Source of the DNA: JANMDN01 sp031376285
GTDB taxonomy: Bacteria; Actinomycetota; Thermoleophilia; Miltoncostaeales; Miltoncostaeaceae
Direction of reading: 5' to 3'
DNA: 18,433 nt
NCBI GenBank assembly: GCA_031376285.1
Contig: JANMDN010000055.1
Location: forward strand, 1-18,433
Shown: in pieces, positions 1-6,337 of the stretch
Layout of the letters: each line of letters opens with the position of its first letter
How positions within the stretch are numbered: position 1 is the stretch's first letter
Made by a program: the position numbers and the translations under genes
The notes under the pieces: generated by a model
What the model was told of the DNA's origin: nothing
Databases searched by the model: none
What the model saw: the letters and a program-made list of their open reading frames with translations, nothing else

Positions 1-230
1 GGGTTCGTGCAGAAGCGGCGCCCACCGGCCGCGATGTCACCCCCGTCGGCTTTGTGGGCCGCGACACGCACCCCCGCGGCGGCGACCCGGTCGGCCCCGG
101 CCGTCGGGTCGCCGGCCGGTGGCCACCATGACTCGATGACCGCAAAGCCGGCGTCCGCCGCGGCAGCAGGCCGTTCGAGCGGCCCGTGCTCGGTGAAGAG
201 CATCGAAAGATGGGCGGAGAGGTAAATCAC
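1..230 (-). CDS. Hydroxypyruvate isomerase-like TIM-barrel protein, 5' part only
   Basis: The 3' end lies beyond the left edge, so only the first 76 codons are present. They read VIYLSAHLSMLFTEHGPLER and continue through AAADAGFAVIESWWPP to ADGGDIAAGGRRF. This matches the start of the Hyi/OtnI family (sugar isomerases of the xylose-isomerase-like TIM barrel fold), whose members begin with a SANLS-x-LFTE-like strand and carry a GFxxVE strand and a GD(I/W)AAGxRG loop. Family members interconvert hydroxypyruvate and tartronate semialdehyde, or the analogous 2-oxo-tetronates. The start is a GTG at 230-228 overlapping the TGA stop of the upstream dehydrogenase gene (GTGA), which indicates translational coupling in one operon. 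An internal ATG ten codons in would cut off the first conserved strand. The exact substrate cannot be assigned. Confidence 0.75.
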   Translation of the reverse strand, partial: MIYLSAHLSMLFTEHGPLERPAAAADAGFAVIESWWPPAGDPTAGADRVAAAGVRVAAHKADGGDIAAGGRRFCTN

Positions 231-1123
231 GACTCAAGCCGCCGCCGAACCTCGGCGACCTGGCGTCCCGCGGCGAGCGCGTCGGCGCGGAGGCGATCAA
301 GTGCAGCAGGGTCGCGCCGTGTCCATTCCTGAAGCGCCTCGCCCGCGGCCGCGGGCTCGCTGATCGCCTTCGGCACGTCGTCGCCACTCGCGAGATGCGG
401 GAAGAGGCTCCCGCAAATCCGGGCAAACGTGGAGAGCCCACCCAGGTCGGCGGTTGCGAGCGGGCCTGCGGCCATCCAACGTGGCGCAAGGCCATCGGAG
501 ACGGCGGCGTCGATATCGGAGGCGGAGGCGATCCCCTCCTCGAGCATAGATAGGCACTCTCGAAGGACCGCAAACTGCACGCGGTTCCAGATAAACCCGG
601 GAACGTCGCGTTGAACAACGAGCGGCGTCTTGCCCATCATCGCGGCGATTACTCGTAGCCGATCAACGGTGGTGGCGCTCGTGCCCTGCCCTGGGATGAC
701 CTCGACAACACCGGTGAGGTGGGCGGGCTTTAGGAAATGGAGGCCGCCAAACCGTTCGGGGCGAGCGAGGCCGCCGGCCAGGTCTTCAATGCGAAGACTG
801 GACGTGTTCGTCGCGATCACGGTCGTTGGGTCGCACCAGGGCTCGATGAGGGCGTAGAGCGCGCGCTTTTCGTCGAGATCCTCGACGATCGTCTCGACCA
901 CGAGTTCGGCGCCAGCAAACGCGTCGTGTTCCACTAAGCGACCGGTGATCGACTTGCCCTGGGCCAGAGTATTGGCCCAGTCAGCCGCGGCGCTGACTCG
1001 ACCATCGTCTCGGCCGACGATGGTCGTCGGCATTCCGGCGAGCGTAAGGGCCGCCGCGATCTCGGGGCCAATCGCTCCGGTCCCGACGACCACCGCTCGC
1101 GCCGCTTGAGCCTCGCTCGACAT
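227..1123 (-). CDS. 3-hydroxyacyl-CoA dehydrogenase family NAD-dependent dehydrogenase
   Basis: From the ATG at 1123 the protein has 298 residues, close to the usual 280-320 of the single-module family. It opens with a Rossmann fold: VVVGTGAIG gives the GxGxxG NAD site at residues 14-19, then the acidic VETIVEDLDEK segment (76-86) and the NTSSL turn (106-110). HFLKP at 129-133 replaces the classical HFFNP and carries the catalytic His129. PGFIWNR starts the helical C-terminal dimerisation domain near residue 176. Family members oxidise 3-hydroxyacyl-CoA, but lambda-crystallin-type relatives act on L-gulonate and similar polyol acids. Coupling to a sugar-acid-type isomerase makes a non-CoA substrate plausible (inference). 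An in-frame TTG at 1189 would add 22 residues but leaves only 3 bp to the divergent DoxX gene, so I prefer the ATG. Neither start has a clear Shine-Dalgarno sequence. Confidence 0.85.
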   Translation of the reverse strand: MSSEAQAARAVVVGTGAIGPEIAAALTLAGMPTTIVGRDDGRVSAAADWANTLAQGKSITGRLVEHDAFAGAELVVETIVEDLDEKRALYALIEPWCDPTTVIATNTSSLRIEDLAGGLARPERFGGLHFLKPAHLTGVVEVIPGQGTSATTVDRLRVIAAMMGKTPLVVQRDVPGFIWNRVQFAVLRECLSMLEEGIASASDIDAAVSDGLAPRWMAAGPLATADLGGLSTFARICGSLFPHLASGDDVPKAISEPAAAGEALQEWTRRDPAALDRLRADALAAGRQVAEVRRRLES

Positions 1124-1192
1124 CGCGAAGGAGACTATCTCGGACGGGTTCGTAAGGTATTCGAAAGGCGCGCTGGCTAGCCTTCGCAACGG

Positions 1193-1606
1193 ATGAACCG
1201 CCTCGTCAAATGGCTCCTGGATCCCGGCCGACCCTCATGGGCTCCGCTCGTTGCTCGCCTTGCCCTCGCGGTGGTGTTCGTCCCGGCCGGGATCGGGAAG
1301 TTCGTCAACCACGACGACTACATCACGCGCTTTGAGCGCTGGGGCTTCGGGTCGCTCTCGAGTCAGATTTCGATCCTGGTTGGCGTCGTCGAGGTTCTCG
1401 GGGGTCTTCTGCTGGCGTTCGGCGTCGCTCCGCGGCCGGTCGCGCTCGTCCTCACCGCCAACATGATCGGAGCCCTCGCGACGGCCGGTCGTGTCGACGG
1501 CGGATCCGATATCTGGCTCCCGCTCGTGCTGATCGTCGTGCTTGGGCTCGTCGTCGCCCTAGGAGCAGGGCGCTTCGCGCTCCAATCGGGGTCCCGCCGC
1601 CGCTGA
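1193..1606 (+). CDS. DoxX family membrane protein
   Basis: This 137-residue protein has the DoxX layout of four hydrophobic segments, at about residues 16-34, 58-78, 82-98 and 107-126. The first carries the family pattern AxRLALAVVFVPAGIGKFxNHDDY, and a GVVEVLGGLLLAFGVAPR turn links segments 2 and 3. DoxX proteins are small integral membrane proteins related to the thiosulfate:quinone oxidoreductase subunit, and many have no proven role. The ATG at 1193 lies close to the divergent dehydrogenase gene and lacks a strong ribosome binding site. The next gene downstream starts 92 bp after the stop. Confidence 0.85.
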   Translation: MNRLVKWLLDPGRPSWAPLVARLALAVVFVPAGIGKFVNHDDYITRFERWGFGSLSSQISILVGVVEVLGGLLLAFGVAPRPVALVLTANMIGALATAGRVDGGSDIWLPLVLIVVLGLVVALGAGRFALQSGSRRR

Positions 1607-1698
1607 CGGTCACAATCGATTTGCTCCCGGGTGTGTCGATTTCGTGGATGGTCGTTCGTCGTAGAGTTGTAAAGCAACGATCGACCCGGGAGGGCACG

Positions 1699-2070
1699 AT
1701 GCAGTACATGCTGTTGATCTACGCCGAAGAAGGTGGCTTCGAGAACCTTTCTCAAGAGGCCCGCGACGCGAGTATGCAGGAGTGGTTTACCTACACCCAG
1801 CAGATGACTGAGGCCGGGGTGAAGGTCGCTGGCGACGCGCTCCTCGCCACGAGCGCCGCAACGAGCGTTCGGGTCCGCGACGGTAAGGATCTTGTGACCG
1901 ACGGTCCGTTTGCGGAGACGAAAGAGGCGCTCGGCGGGTACTACTTGATGGAGGTTCCTTCGGTTGACGAGGCCATCGCCTGGGCCAAGCGTTGCCCCGG
2001 GGCGGCGTACGGCACGATCGAGCTCCGTCCGGTGATGGTCTTTGACTACCCGTCGGGAGGCGCCTCGTAG
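1699..2070 (+). CDS. YCII/DGPF domain protein partnered with an ECF sigma factor
   Basis: The protein has 123 residues and begins MQYMLLIYAEE. It has the family landmarks: an N-terminal beta strand, the LVTDGPFAETKE stretch with DGPF at 68-71, GGYYLMEVPSVDEAIAWAKRCP at 79-100, and the closing strand GTIELRPVMVFD. DGPF proteins are small ferredoxin-like-fold proteins of uncertain activity that are consistently linked to ECF42 sigma factors; here the sigma gene follows directly. I chose the ATG at 1699 because GGGAGGG lies at 1688-1694, about 4 nt upstream. A longer reading from 1621 has no domain support. The stop TAG (2068-2070) abuts the reading frame of the sigma factor. Confidence 0.9.
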   Translation: MQYMLLIYAEEGGFENLSQEARDASMQEWFTYTQQMTEAGVKVAGDALLATSAATSVRVRDGKDLVTDGPFAETKEALGGYYLMEVPSVDEAIAWAKRCPGAAYGTIELRPVMVFDYPSGGAS

Positions 2071-3278
2071 TCGAAGCGGTATTCAGGGCGGAGTGGGGCC
2101 GGGCGGTTGCGATCATCGCGCGGGCGACGGGCGACCTCGATCATGCCGAGGACGCCGTCCAAGACGCGTTCGCGATCGCCCTGCGCCACTGGCCAACCGA
2201 TGGGGTGCCCGCAAATCCCGCGGCCTGGATCGTGGCGACGGCGCGCCACCGCGCGATCGATCGACTCCGCCGCGGTCGCGTTCACGAGCGGGCCATTGTC
2301 GAGCTTCGTCATTTGGAGGAATGGGCGCCGGCCGACGCGGAGGAGGGCGAGATCGTGATTGCCGACGAGCGCCTCGCGCTCATCTTCACCTGCTGCCACC
2401 CCGCCCTTGCCCTCGAGGGGCAGGTTCCCCTCACGCTTCGCCTCGTTGGTGGCCTCACGGTGTCAGAGATCGCGGCGGCGTTCCTCACGTCGGAGCCGAC
2501 GATGGCCCAGCGCCTGGTACGGGCCAAGCGCAAGGTTCGCGACGCCGGGATCCCGATTCGGGTGCCGCCCGCGGCCGACCTCCCGGACCGACTCGACGCC
2601 GTCTTGACCGTCATCTACCTCGTCTTCAACGAGGGCTATTCACGGCCCGCGGAGCGCAGTTCGCTCGCGGCCGAGGCGGTTCGGCTTGGCACCCTCCTTG
2701 CACGGCTGATGCCAGGCGAGGCCGAGGCGCATGGACTGCGGGCGCTCATGCTGCTGCACCACGCTCGCCGTCGCGCGCGATTTGGGTCGGACGGGTCGCT
2801 GGTGCTCTTGGAAGACCAAGACCGCGCCGTCTGGGACTCCGAAGCAATCGAGGACGGACTCGATGCCCTGAGACGGGCTGAGCGACTTCGATCCGTCGGG
2901 CCCTTCCAGCTTCAGGCCGCAATTGCCGCGTGCCACGCGACGGCCCAGACGTTCGGGGCGACCGATTGGTCGGCGATCGCGGGCATCTACGCCAACCTCT
3001 CCCGGCTGAGTCCGTCGCCTGTCGTCGCACTCAATTCAGCTGTGGCCCGATCGATGGCAGACGGACCCGAGGCAGCCCTGCCGCTTCTGGACGACCTTGC
3101 CGACTCGCTCGACGGTTACCACCTCCTCCACGCAACTCGGGGGGACCTTCTGCGTCGCCTTGGGCGCTCCAAGGAGGCGGTTGTCGCCTACCGCCGGGCC
3201 TGGGAGCTGGCGCCGACGAGCTCCGAACAGCACTTTCTTGGGTGCCGTATTGAGGCGCTCGACGTCGATCGGGACTGA
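2070..3278 (+). CDS. ECF42-type RNA polymerase sigma factor with C-terminal TPR extension, non-canonical start
   Basis: Read from 2070 the frame gives 402 residues. Region 2 runs VEAVFRAEWGRAVAIIARAT, AEDAVQDAFAIALRHWP, NPAAWIVATARHRAIDRLRR. Region 4 follows with RLALIFTCCHPAL, LTLRLVGGLTVSEIAAAFL and TMAQRLVRAKRKV. The long extension has the ECF42 hallmarks YLVFNEGY, GLRALMLLHHARRRAR and LLEDQDRAVWD, and ends in TPR-like helices. The sigma factor would redirect RNA polymerase; in this group the extension is needed for activity. The frame is open from 2046 (TGA at 2043-2045) but holds no ATG, GTG or TTG before the GTG at 2205, which would remove the first 45 residues of region 2. GTC at 2070 overlaps the DGPF stop as TAGTC, with GGGAGG at 2055-2060, as if a TAGTG overlap had lost its GTG by one change. 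The true start is unresolved. Confidence 0.85.
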   Translation, partial: VEAVFRAEWGRAVAIIARATGDLDHAEDAVQDAFAIALRHWPTDGVPANPAAWIVATARHRAIDRLRRGRVHERAIVELRHLEEWAPADAEEGEIVIADERLALIFTCCHPALALEGQVPLTLRLVGGLTVSEIAAAFLTSEPTMAQRLVRAKRKVRDAGIPIRVPPAADLPDRLDAVLTVIYLVFNEGYSRPAERSSLAAEAVRLGTLLARLMPGEAEAHGLRALMLLHHARRRARFGSDGSLVLLEDQDRAVWDSEAIEDGLDALRRAERLRSVGPFQLQAAIAACHATAQTFGATDWSAIAGIYANLSRLSPSPVVALNSAVARSMADGPEAALPLLDDLADSLDGYHLLHATRGDLLRRLGRSKEAVVAYRRAWELAPTSSEQHFLGCRIEALDVDRD

Positions 3279-3337
3279 ACCAACCCTCCGCGAACCAAAC
3301 GGCGGTCGGGGACCCTCCGGCGGCGTGGGCCTGGCCG

Positions 3338-3370
3338 GCGGTATTACCGCAGTGGTTGGTAGTATTACCG
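3338..3370 (+). promoter_or_regulatory. Candidate autoregulatory operator of the AbrB-VapC pair
   Basis: A perfect 13-bp palindrome, GCGGTATTACCGC, lies at 3338-3350. Its core GTATTACCG recurs at 3362-3370, exactly 21 bp downstream, about two helical turns. The second copy sits 30 bp before the antitoxin ATG. Paired AT-containing palindromes in a GC-rich background fit the known autoregulation of VapB/MazE-type antitoxins by toxin-antitoxin complexes. No convincing -35 element was found, although TAGTAT at 3360-3365 could act as a -10. The role is inferred from position and symmetry. Confidence 0.5.
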
Positions 3371-3400
3371 TCAGGGTGTCGCGAGCGAGGAGGTCGTTCA

Positions 3401-3655
3401 ATGCGCGTGACGGTGAAGGGGCAGGTGACGATCCCATTGGCGGTTCGGCGAGCGCTGGGCATCCGGCCGGGCACCGAGGTCACGATCAGCGTTGCCGGAG
3501 ATCATGCCGAGATTCGGCCGATACACGACCGGCCGACCGGCCGAGGCCGTCGCCTCGTTGACGCGCTGGCCGGAACGGCCGACCCAGGCGTCACCACTGC
3601 GGAGCTTATGACCATGAGCCGAGGCGACCTCGACGACGATCCAGGTCTTGCGTGA
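3401..3655 (+). CDS. AbrB/MazE-fold antitoxin (VapB-type)
   Basis: This is an 84-residue protein. Residues 1-45 form a SpoVT-AbrB swapped-hairpin DNA-binding domain: MRVTVKGQVTIPLAVRRALG, then IRPGTEVTISVAGDHAEIRP. The tail (about 50-84) is charged and probably binds and neutralises the toxin. The ATG at 3401 has a GAGGAGG site at 3387-3393, 7 nt away; an upstream GTG at 3356 is in frame but would add residues with no family match. The stop overlaps the GTG of the toxin gene (GTGA), the usual coupling that keeps antitoxin in excess. Autoregulation through the palindromes just upstream is likely. Confidence 0.88.
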   Translation: MRVTVKGQVTIPLAVRRALGIRPGTEVTISVAGDHAEIRPIHDRPTGRGRRLVDALAGTADPGVTTAELMTMSRGDLDDDPGLA

Positions 3656-4065
3656 CGGCGACACTCGTCGATTCGAACGTCCTGATCGATGTCGCGACAC
3701 GCGACCCTGAATGGTTCAGTTGGTCCTCCGATGAGCTCGCGGCGGCCGCAGATCTGGGGCGCGTCGTCCTGAATCAGATTGTGTTCGCCGAGGTCGGCGC
3801 GGGCTACCGGGACCTATCCACACTCGAACGGGCGCTCGCCGAGGTGATGCTTGAGCGGGTGAACTTGCCTTGGTCCGCGGCGCATCTCGCGGGGCAGCGC
3901 CACCGGGACTACCGTCGCGCCGGAGGCTTGAGGGAGCGCACCCTGCCCGACTTCCTCGTCGGCGCCCACGCCGAGACGGCTGATCTTCGGCTACTGACCC
4001 GAGATCCGCGGGTCTACCGACGCTGGTTTCCGGCCGTCGCACTGATCAGCCCGGCTGGCCTGTAA
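3652..4065 (+). CDS. PIN-domain ribonuclease toxin (VapC-like)
   Basis: The 137-residue protein is a typical PIN-domain nuclease. The acidic, metal-binding active-site residues are visible: Asp7 in LVDSNVLID, Glu47 in FAEVGAGY, Asp100 in TLPDFLVGAHAE and Asp118 in LLTRDPRVY. VapC toxins cut tRNA or rRNA in the cytoplasm when not bound by the cognate antitoxin. The GTG start at 3652 overlaps the stop of the AbrB-type antitoxin, so the pair is one bicistronic unit. All four catalytic positions are intact, so it is probably functional. The RNA target cannot be predicted. Confidence 0.9.
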   Translation: MTATLVDSNVLIDVATRDPEWFSWSSDELAAAADLGRVVLNQIVFAEVGAGYRDLSTLERALAEVMLERVNLPWSAAHLAGQRHRDYRRAGGLRERTLPDFLVGAHAETADLRLLTRDPRVYRRWFPAVALISPAGL

Positions 4066-4082
4066 CCGGGCGCGGCACCCGG
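4066..4082 (+). terminator. Possible weak hairpin after the toxin-antitoxin operon
   Basis: CCGGG (4066-4070) and CCCGG (4078-4082) form a 5-bp GC stem with a 7-nt loop directly after the VapC stop codon. There is no T-run. In a GC-rich genome such a short stem could be chance. Confidence 0.25.
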
Positions 4083-4182
4083 CCCGACCTGCTCCCCTCG
4101 GCTGCTGGCATCACCTCACTCGCCGAAGCCTCCAGCGTCGAACCTCTCGATTGCGGTCCAGTTCATCGAGGGCTGCGCGTAG
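4081..4182 (+). pseudogene. Remnant of a gene tail ending in FIEGCA
   Basis: This frame has no plausible start and ends SNLSIAVQFIEGCA then TAG. Its last 30 nt (4153-4182) match the last 30 nt of the next reading frame (4468-4497) at 24 of 30 positions, where the protein ends IPAVWFVEGCA. Both end in a stop immediately after the Ala codon. The match suggests the tail of a related gene copy left after deletion. The gene family is not recognised, and the call rests on this short similarity alone. Confidence 0.3.
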
Positions 4183-4188
4183 CTGAAG

Positions 4189-4497
4189 GTGACCCCGGGG
4201 CGCGGAGTGAACCCAACACAGCAAGGCGCGTCAGGGTGGGCGCGCCGGCAACACGAATCGGTAGCCCGTCGCGATGGGCGTCGGGCTGTCAACCGCTCCC
4301 GGGAGGCTCGATTCGGCCGCTCCAACGTCGCCGTGTCCAAGCACAAGTACGACCCGAGGGGCACCTACATTGAGGTGAAGCCAGTTCTCCCGGCCGAGCG
4401 AGGCCACCGCCTGCTCTTCGAGACCTCGCGCGGGCGTGTGACCCAGTTCCGTGCCGGGCGCATCCCGGCGGTCTGGTTCGTCGAAGGCTGCGCCTAA
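4189..4497 (+). CDS. Small uncharacterised reading frame, possibly degraded
   Basis: The frame encodes 102 residues from a GTG. The first half is Arg-rich, low in hydrophobic residues and unlike a folded domain. The second half, from about residue 48, looks like genuine protein: VSKHKYDPRGTYIEVKP, then ERGHRLLFETSRGRVTQF, then RAGRIPAVWFVEGCA. The likeliest reading is that only this C-terminal part descends from a real gene whose 5' end was lost or frameshifted. There is no good ribosome binding site. The stop (TAA) is immediately followed, in the same frame, by a TetR fragment, which again suggests joined debris. Function unknown. Confidence 0.35.
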   Translation: MTPGRGVNPTQQGASGWARRQHESVARRDGRRAVNRSREARFGRSNVAVSKHKYDPRGTYIEVKPVLPAERGHRLLFETSRGRVTQFRAGRIPAVWFVEGCA

Positions 4498-4773
4498 GGT
4501 CGGTCACCCTGGGGGCGACAGCTCACCGCGGACGGCACGAACGAGGTGATCCGCGAGGCAATCCCCGCCTGGCGAGAGCGTCTGACGGCAACGTTCGCCG
4601 ACGTCGCCCGGATACGACTGTTCCCCGGATGCGTCGACGCCGAGGACCTTGCCGACCAGGTCTTCGTGACGTTCGAGGGCGCCTTCATCCTGCCGCGTTC
4701 AACGCAGGACCAACCCCTCATGCGCCGTCAGTTCGCCGTCCTGCCAGCCCCGCCGGTCGCTCCTACGACCTGA
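4498..4773 (+). pseudogene. C-terminal fragment of a TetR-family regulator
   Basis: The frame lacks a helix-turn-helix domain and any credible start. The segment EVIREAIPAWRERLTATFAD, then DAEDLADQVFVTFEGAFILP, then STQDQPLMRRQFAVL resembles the ligand-binding C-terminal domain of TetR repressors: the (A/V)DLAxxxFxxxEGAFxLxR helix followed by a QLxxLR-like helix. The last residues (PAPPVAPTT) lose the pattern, so the 3' end also seems altered. A TetR gene normally encodes about 190-210 residues; fewer than 92 codons remain. The fragment lacks a DNA-binding domain and is almost certainly not a working repressor. Confidence 0.6.
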
Positions 4774-4778
4774 TCGAG

Positions 4779-5357
4779 CTACTCGGTTGGCGTCACGGAG
4801 TCGAAGCTGGGGTAGCGCTCGGTCAGGAGAAACGCATAACCATAGGTCTGCGCGGAGAACTTCAGGCACCACGCACCGAGGTTTCGCACGCCGCGCGGGA
4901 CGCGTCCCGTGAAGAGCGCGACGAACCAGCTGATCACGGCGAGTACCTGGCCGAGGTAGTCGAGAATGCCCGCGACGATCGCGACGGGGATCACGAGTAT
5001 CAGTCGAAACGCGGTCACCCACCTGCGCTGCGGAACGGGCGGCGCGACGGTGACATCGATTGGATAGACCTTGTCTGCCGAGAAGCTCGGGAACGGTTCG
5101 GCGACCAGGTAGACGTAGGCACGGGTGTGAACTGTGTAGCGCAGGTACAGGGCCAGGAAGTCGTGAAGACCCTGCGGGGTCTGGCCCTTTGCGAGCGTCG
5201 CGAACCAGCTAACGATCACCGCGACAACCGCGCCGATGCCCCATATTGCCGACCAGATGAGATGTGGGAGTGCCAGGAACAACCGGAAGAAGGTCGTGAG
5301 CCTGCTGCGGACCAGGTCGTCGGTGATTTGCATCTCGATCGGGTGTGCGTTGCCCAT
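4779..5357 (-). CDS. DUF4389 family membrane protein with two repeated halves
   Basis: From the ATG at 5357 the protein has 192 residues; GGAGAGG at 5364-5370 lies 6 nt upstream. A longer frame to 5441 lacks this support. Two homologous halves are visible. The first has TTFFRLFLALPHLIWSAIWG, VSWFATLAKGQTPQGLHDFL and TRAYVYLVAEPFPSF. The second has VTAFRLILVIPVAIVAGILD, ISWFVALFTGRVPRGVRNLG and TYGYAFLLTERYPSF. Each half has a FRxxLxxP hydrophobic hairpin, a G(Q/R)xPxG loop and a closing YxYxxxxExxPSF motif. That is the DUF4389 pattern, common in actinobacteria. It is an integral membrane protein of unknown function. The gene converges on the TetR remnant. Confidence 0.85.
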   Translation of the reverse strand: MGNAHPIEMQITDDLVRSRLTTFFRLFLALPHLIWSAIWGIGAVVAVIVSWFATLAKGQTPQGLHDFLALYLRYTVHTRAYVYLVAEPFPSFSADKVYPIDVTVAPPVPQRRWVTAFRLILVIPVAIVAGILDYLGQVLAVISWFVALFTGRVPRGVRNLGAWCLKFSAQTYGYAFLLTERYPSFDSVTPTE

Positions 5358-5477
5358 TTGAGTCCTCTCCAAACTGGTCCGGGACGTCTGACTATTGCAC
5401 TCGGTCAGCCGGGCGACCAACGCGGTCGGTCCGACCGCCACAGCCAGGCGACCCGTCGTGGCGCACAGAAACGACGT

Positions 5478-6212
5478 CTACCTGCCGCTGGCAGAGAAAT
5501 GCATGTAGTCCTTCGTGTCTCCGGTCCACGCGCCGCCCCAACTCCAGCCGATCTCGCCGAAGGCGGCGACGACCGCCGGGGTCACCATCCCAGGGCGTAT
5601 TCGGGCGCGGTCGAGGTACGGTCGACGCGACGGGTCGCGGAGTTTCCCGCAGCCGACGTAGGGGTTCTCGCGTGGATTCAGGTCGATCGCGAGGCCGAAG
5701 GCGTGCCGCGACCAGGTGCCGGTTCCTGTTCCGCCTGAGCACGGAGAGGGAACGGCTTGGCGGCATTCGAATGACGCGGACACGTCACCATCGTTTGGGC
5801 GCGTGGCGACCTGTCCGTACGAATCGGCGAGCCGCATGTGACGGATCCGGAAGCGAAGCTCGTGAAGGCGACCAAAGACCGCGGCCAGCTGCTCAGCGTG
5901 GTCGGCGTTCACAACGAGCGTCCCGACGCGCTCCTGCCCGTCAAAGCCCCAGGTGGTCACTGTCAGTAGGCGCAGTTGCGAAAGCGGCACGGGGCAGCCT
6001 GTCCGCCACGCGCTCCCGGTCAGCTGGGCGCGCACCGACGGAGGTAGCCGCTGGACTTTGGACTCGAACGCCTGAGCCGGCACCGCAAATCCGAGGGCGA
6101 TTGCGGCGAGCGCTGCCGCGCCCAGCCAATTCGTAACGCCAGCGCGAGAACCCCGACGCCTGAGGGCGCTCGCCGACACGGGTGTCTGGCACCGTTCCAC
6201 GCGCGACATCAT
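5478..6212 (-). CDS. Secreted M15-family peptidase (D,D- or L,D-carboxypeptidase type)
   Basis: The 244-residue protein starts with a basic region and a hydrophobic segment (LGAAALAAIALGFAVPAQA, about 30-48) that reads as a signal peptide cut near AQA-FE. The C-terminal half has the M15 zinc site: SRHAFGLAIDLN (His170, Asp177) and KDYMHFS (His238). WSWGG and the RPGMVTPAVV segment also fit the VanY/M15C fold. Such enzymes trim peptidoglycan stem peptides outside the membrane. The paired Cys residues (73/150, 158/189) could form disulfides. Two adjacent ATGs (6212, 6209) are possible starts; neither has a clear ribosome binding site. A partial decayed copy lies near 8651-8920. Confidence 0.85.
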   Translation of the reverse strand: MMSRVERCQTPVSASALRRRGSRAGVTNWLGAAALAAIALGFAVPAQAFESKVQRLPPSVRAQLTGSAWRTGCPVPLSQLRLLTVTTWGFDGQERVGTLVVNADHAEQLAAVFGRLHELRFRIRHMRLADSYGQVATRPNDGDVSASFECRQAVPSPCSGGTGTGTWSRHAFGLAIDLNPRENPYVGCGKLRDPSRRPYLDRARIRPGMVTPAVVAAFGEIGWSWGGAWTGDTKDYMHFSASGR

Positions 6213-6337
6213 CGCCGCGTAGGGGCCAGAGCGCCAGTCGGGAGGTCAGCCCTCGGGCCTCGCCCGAGCCCACAGCCCGTTCGCTAAGTGTCCAATGCGG
6301 CATCTGACGGTCAGGCGAGGGCAGATCCCGGCTCGCC

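Noticed and set aside
4629..5738. Long plus-strand open frame across the DUF4389 and M15 genes
   Set aside because: It is antisense to two genes with clear family motifs and has a low-complexity charged composition.
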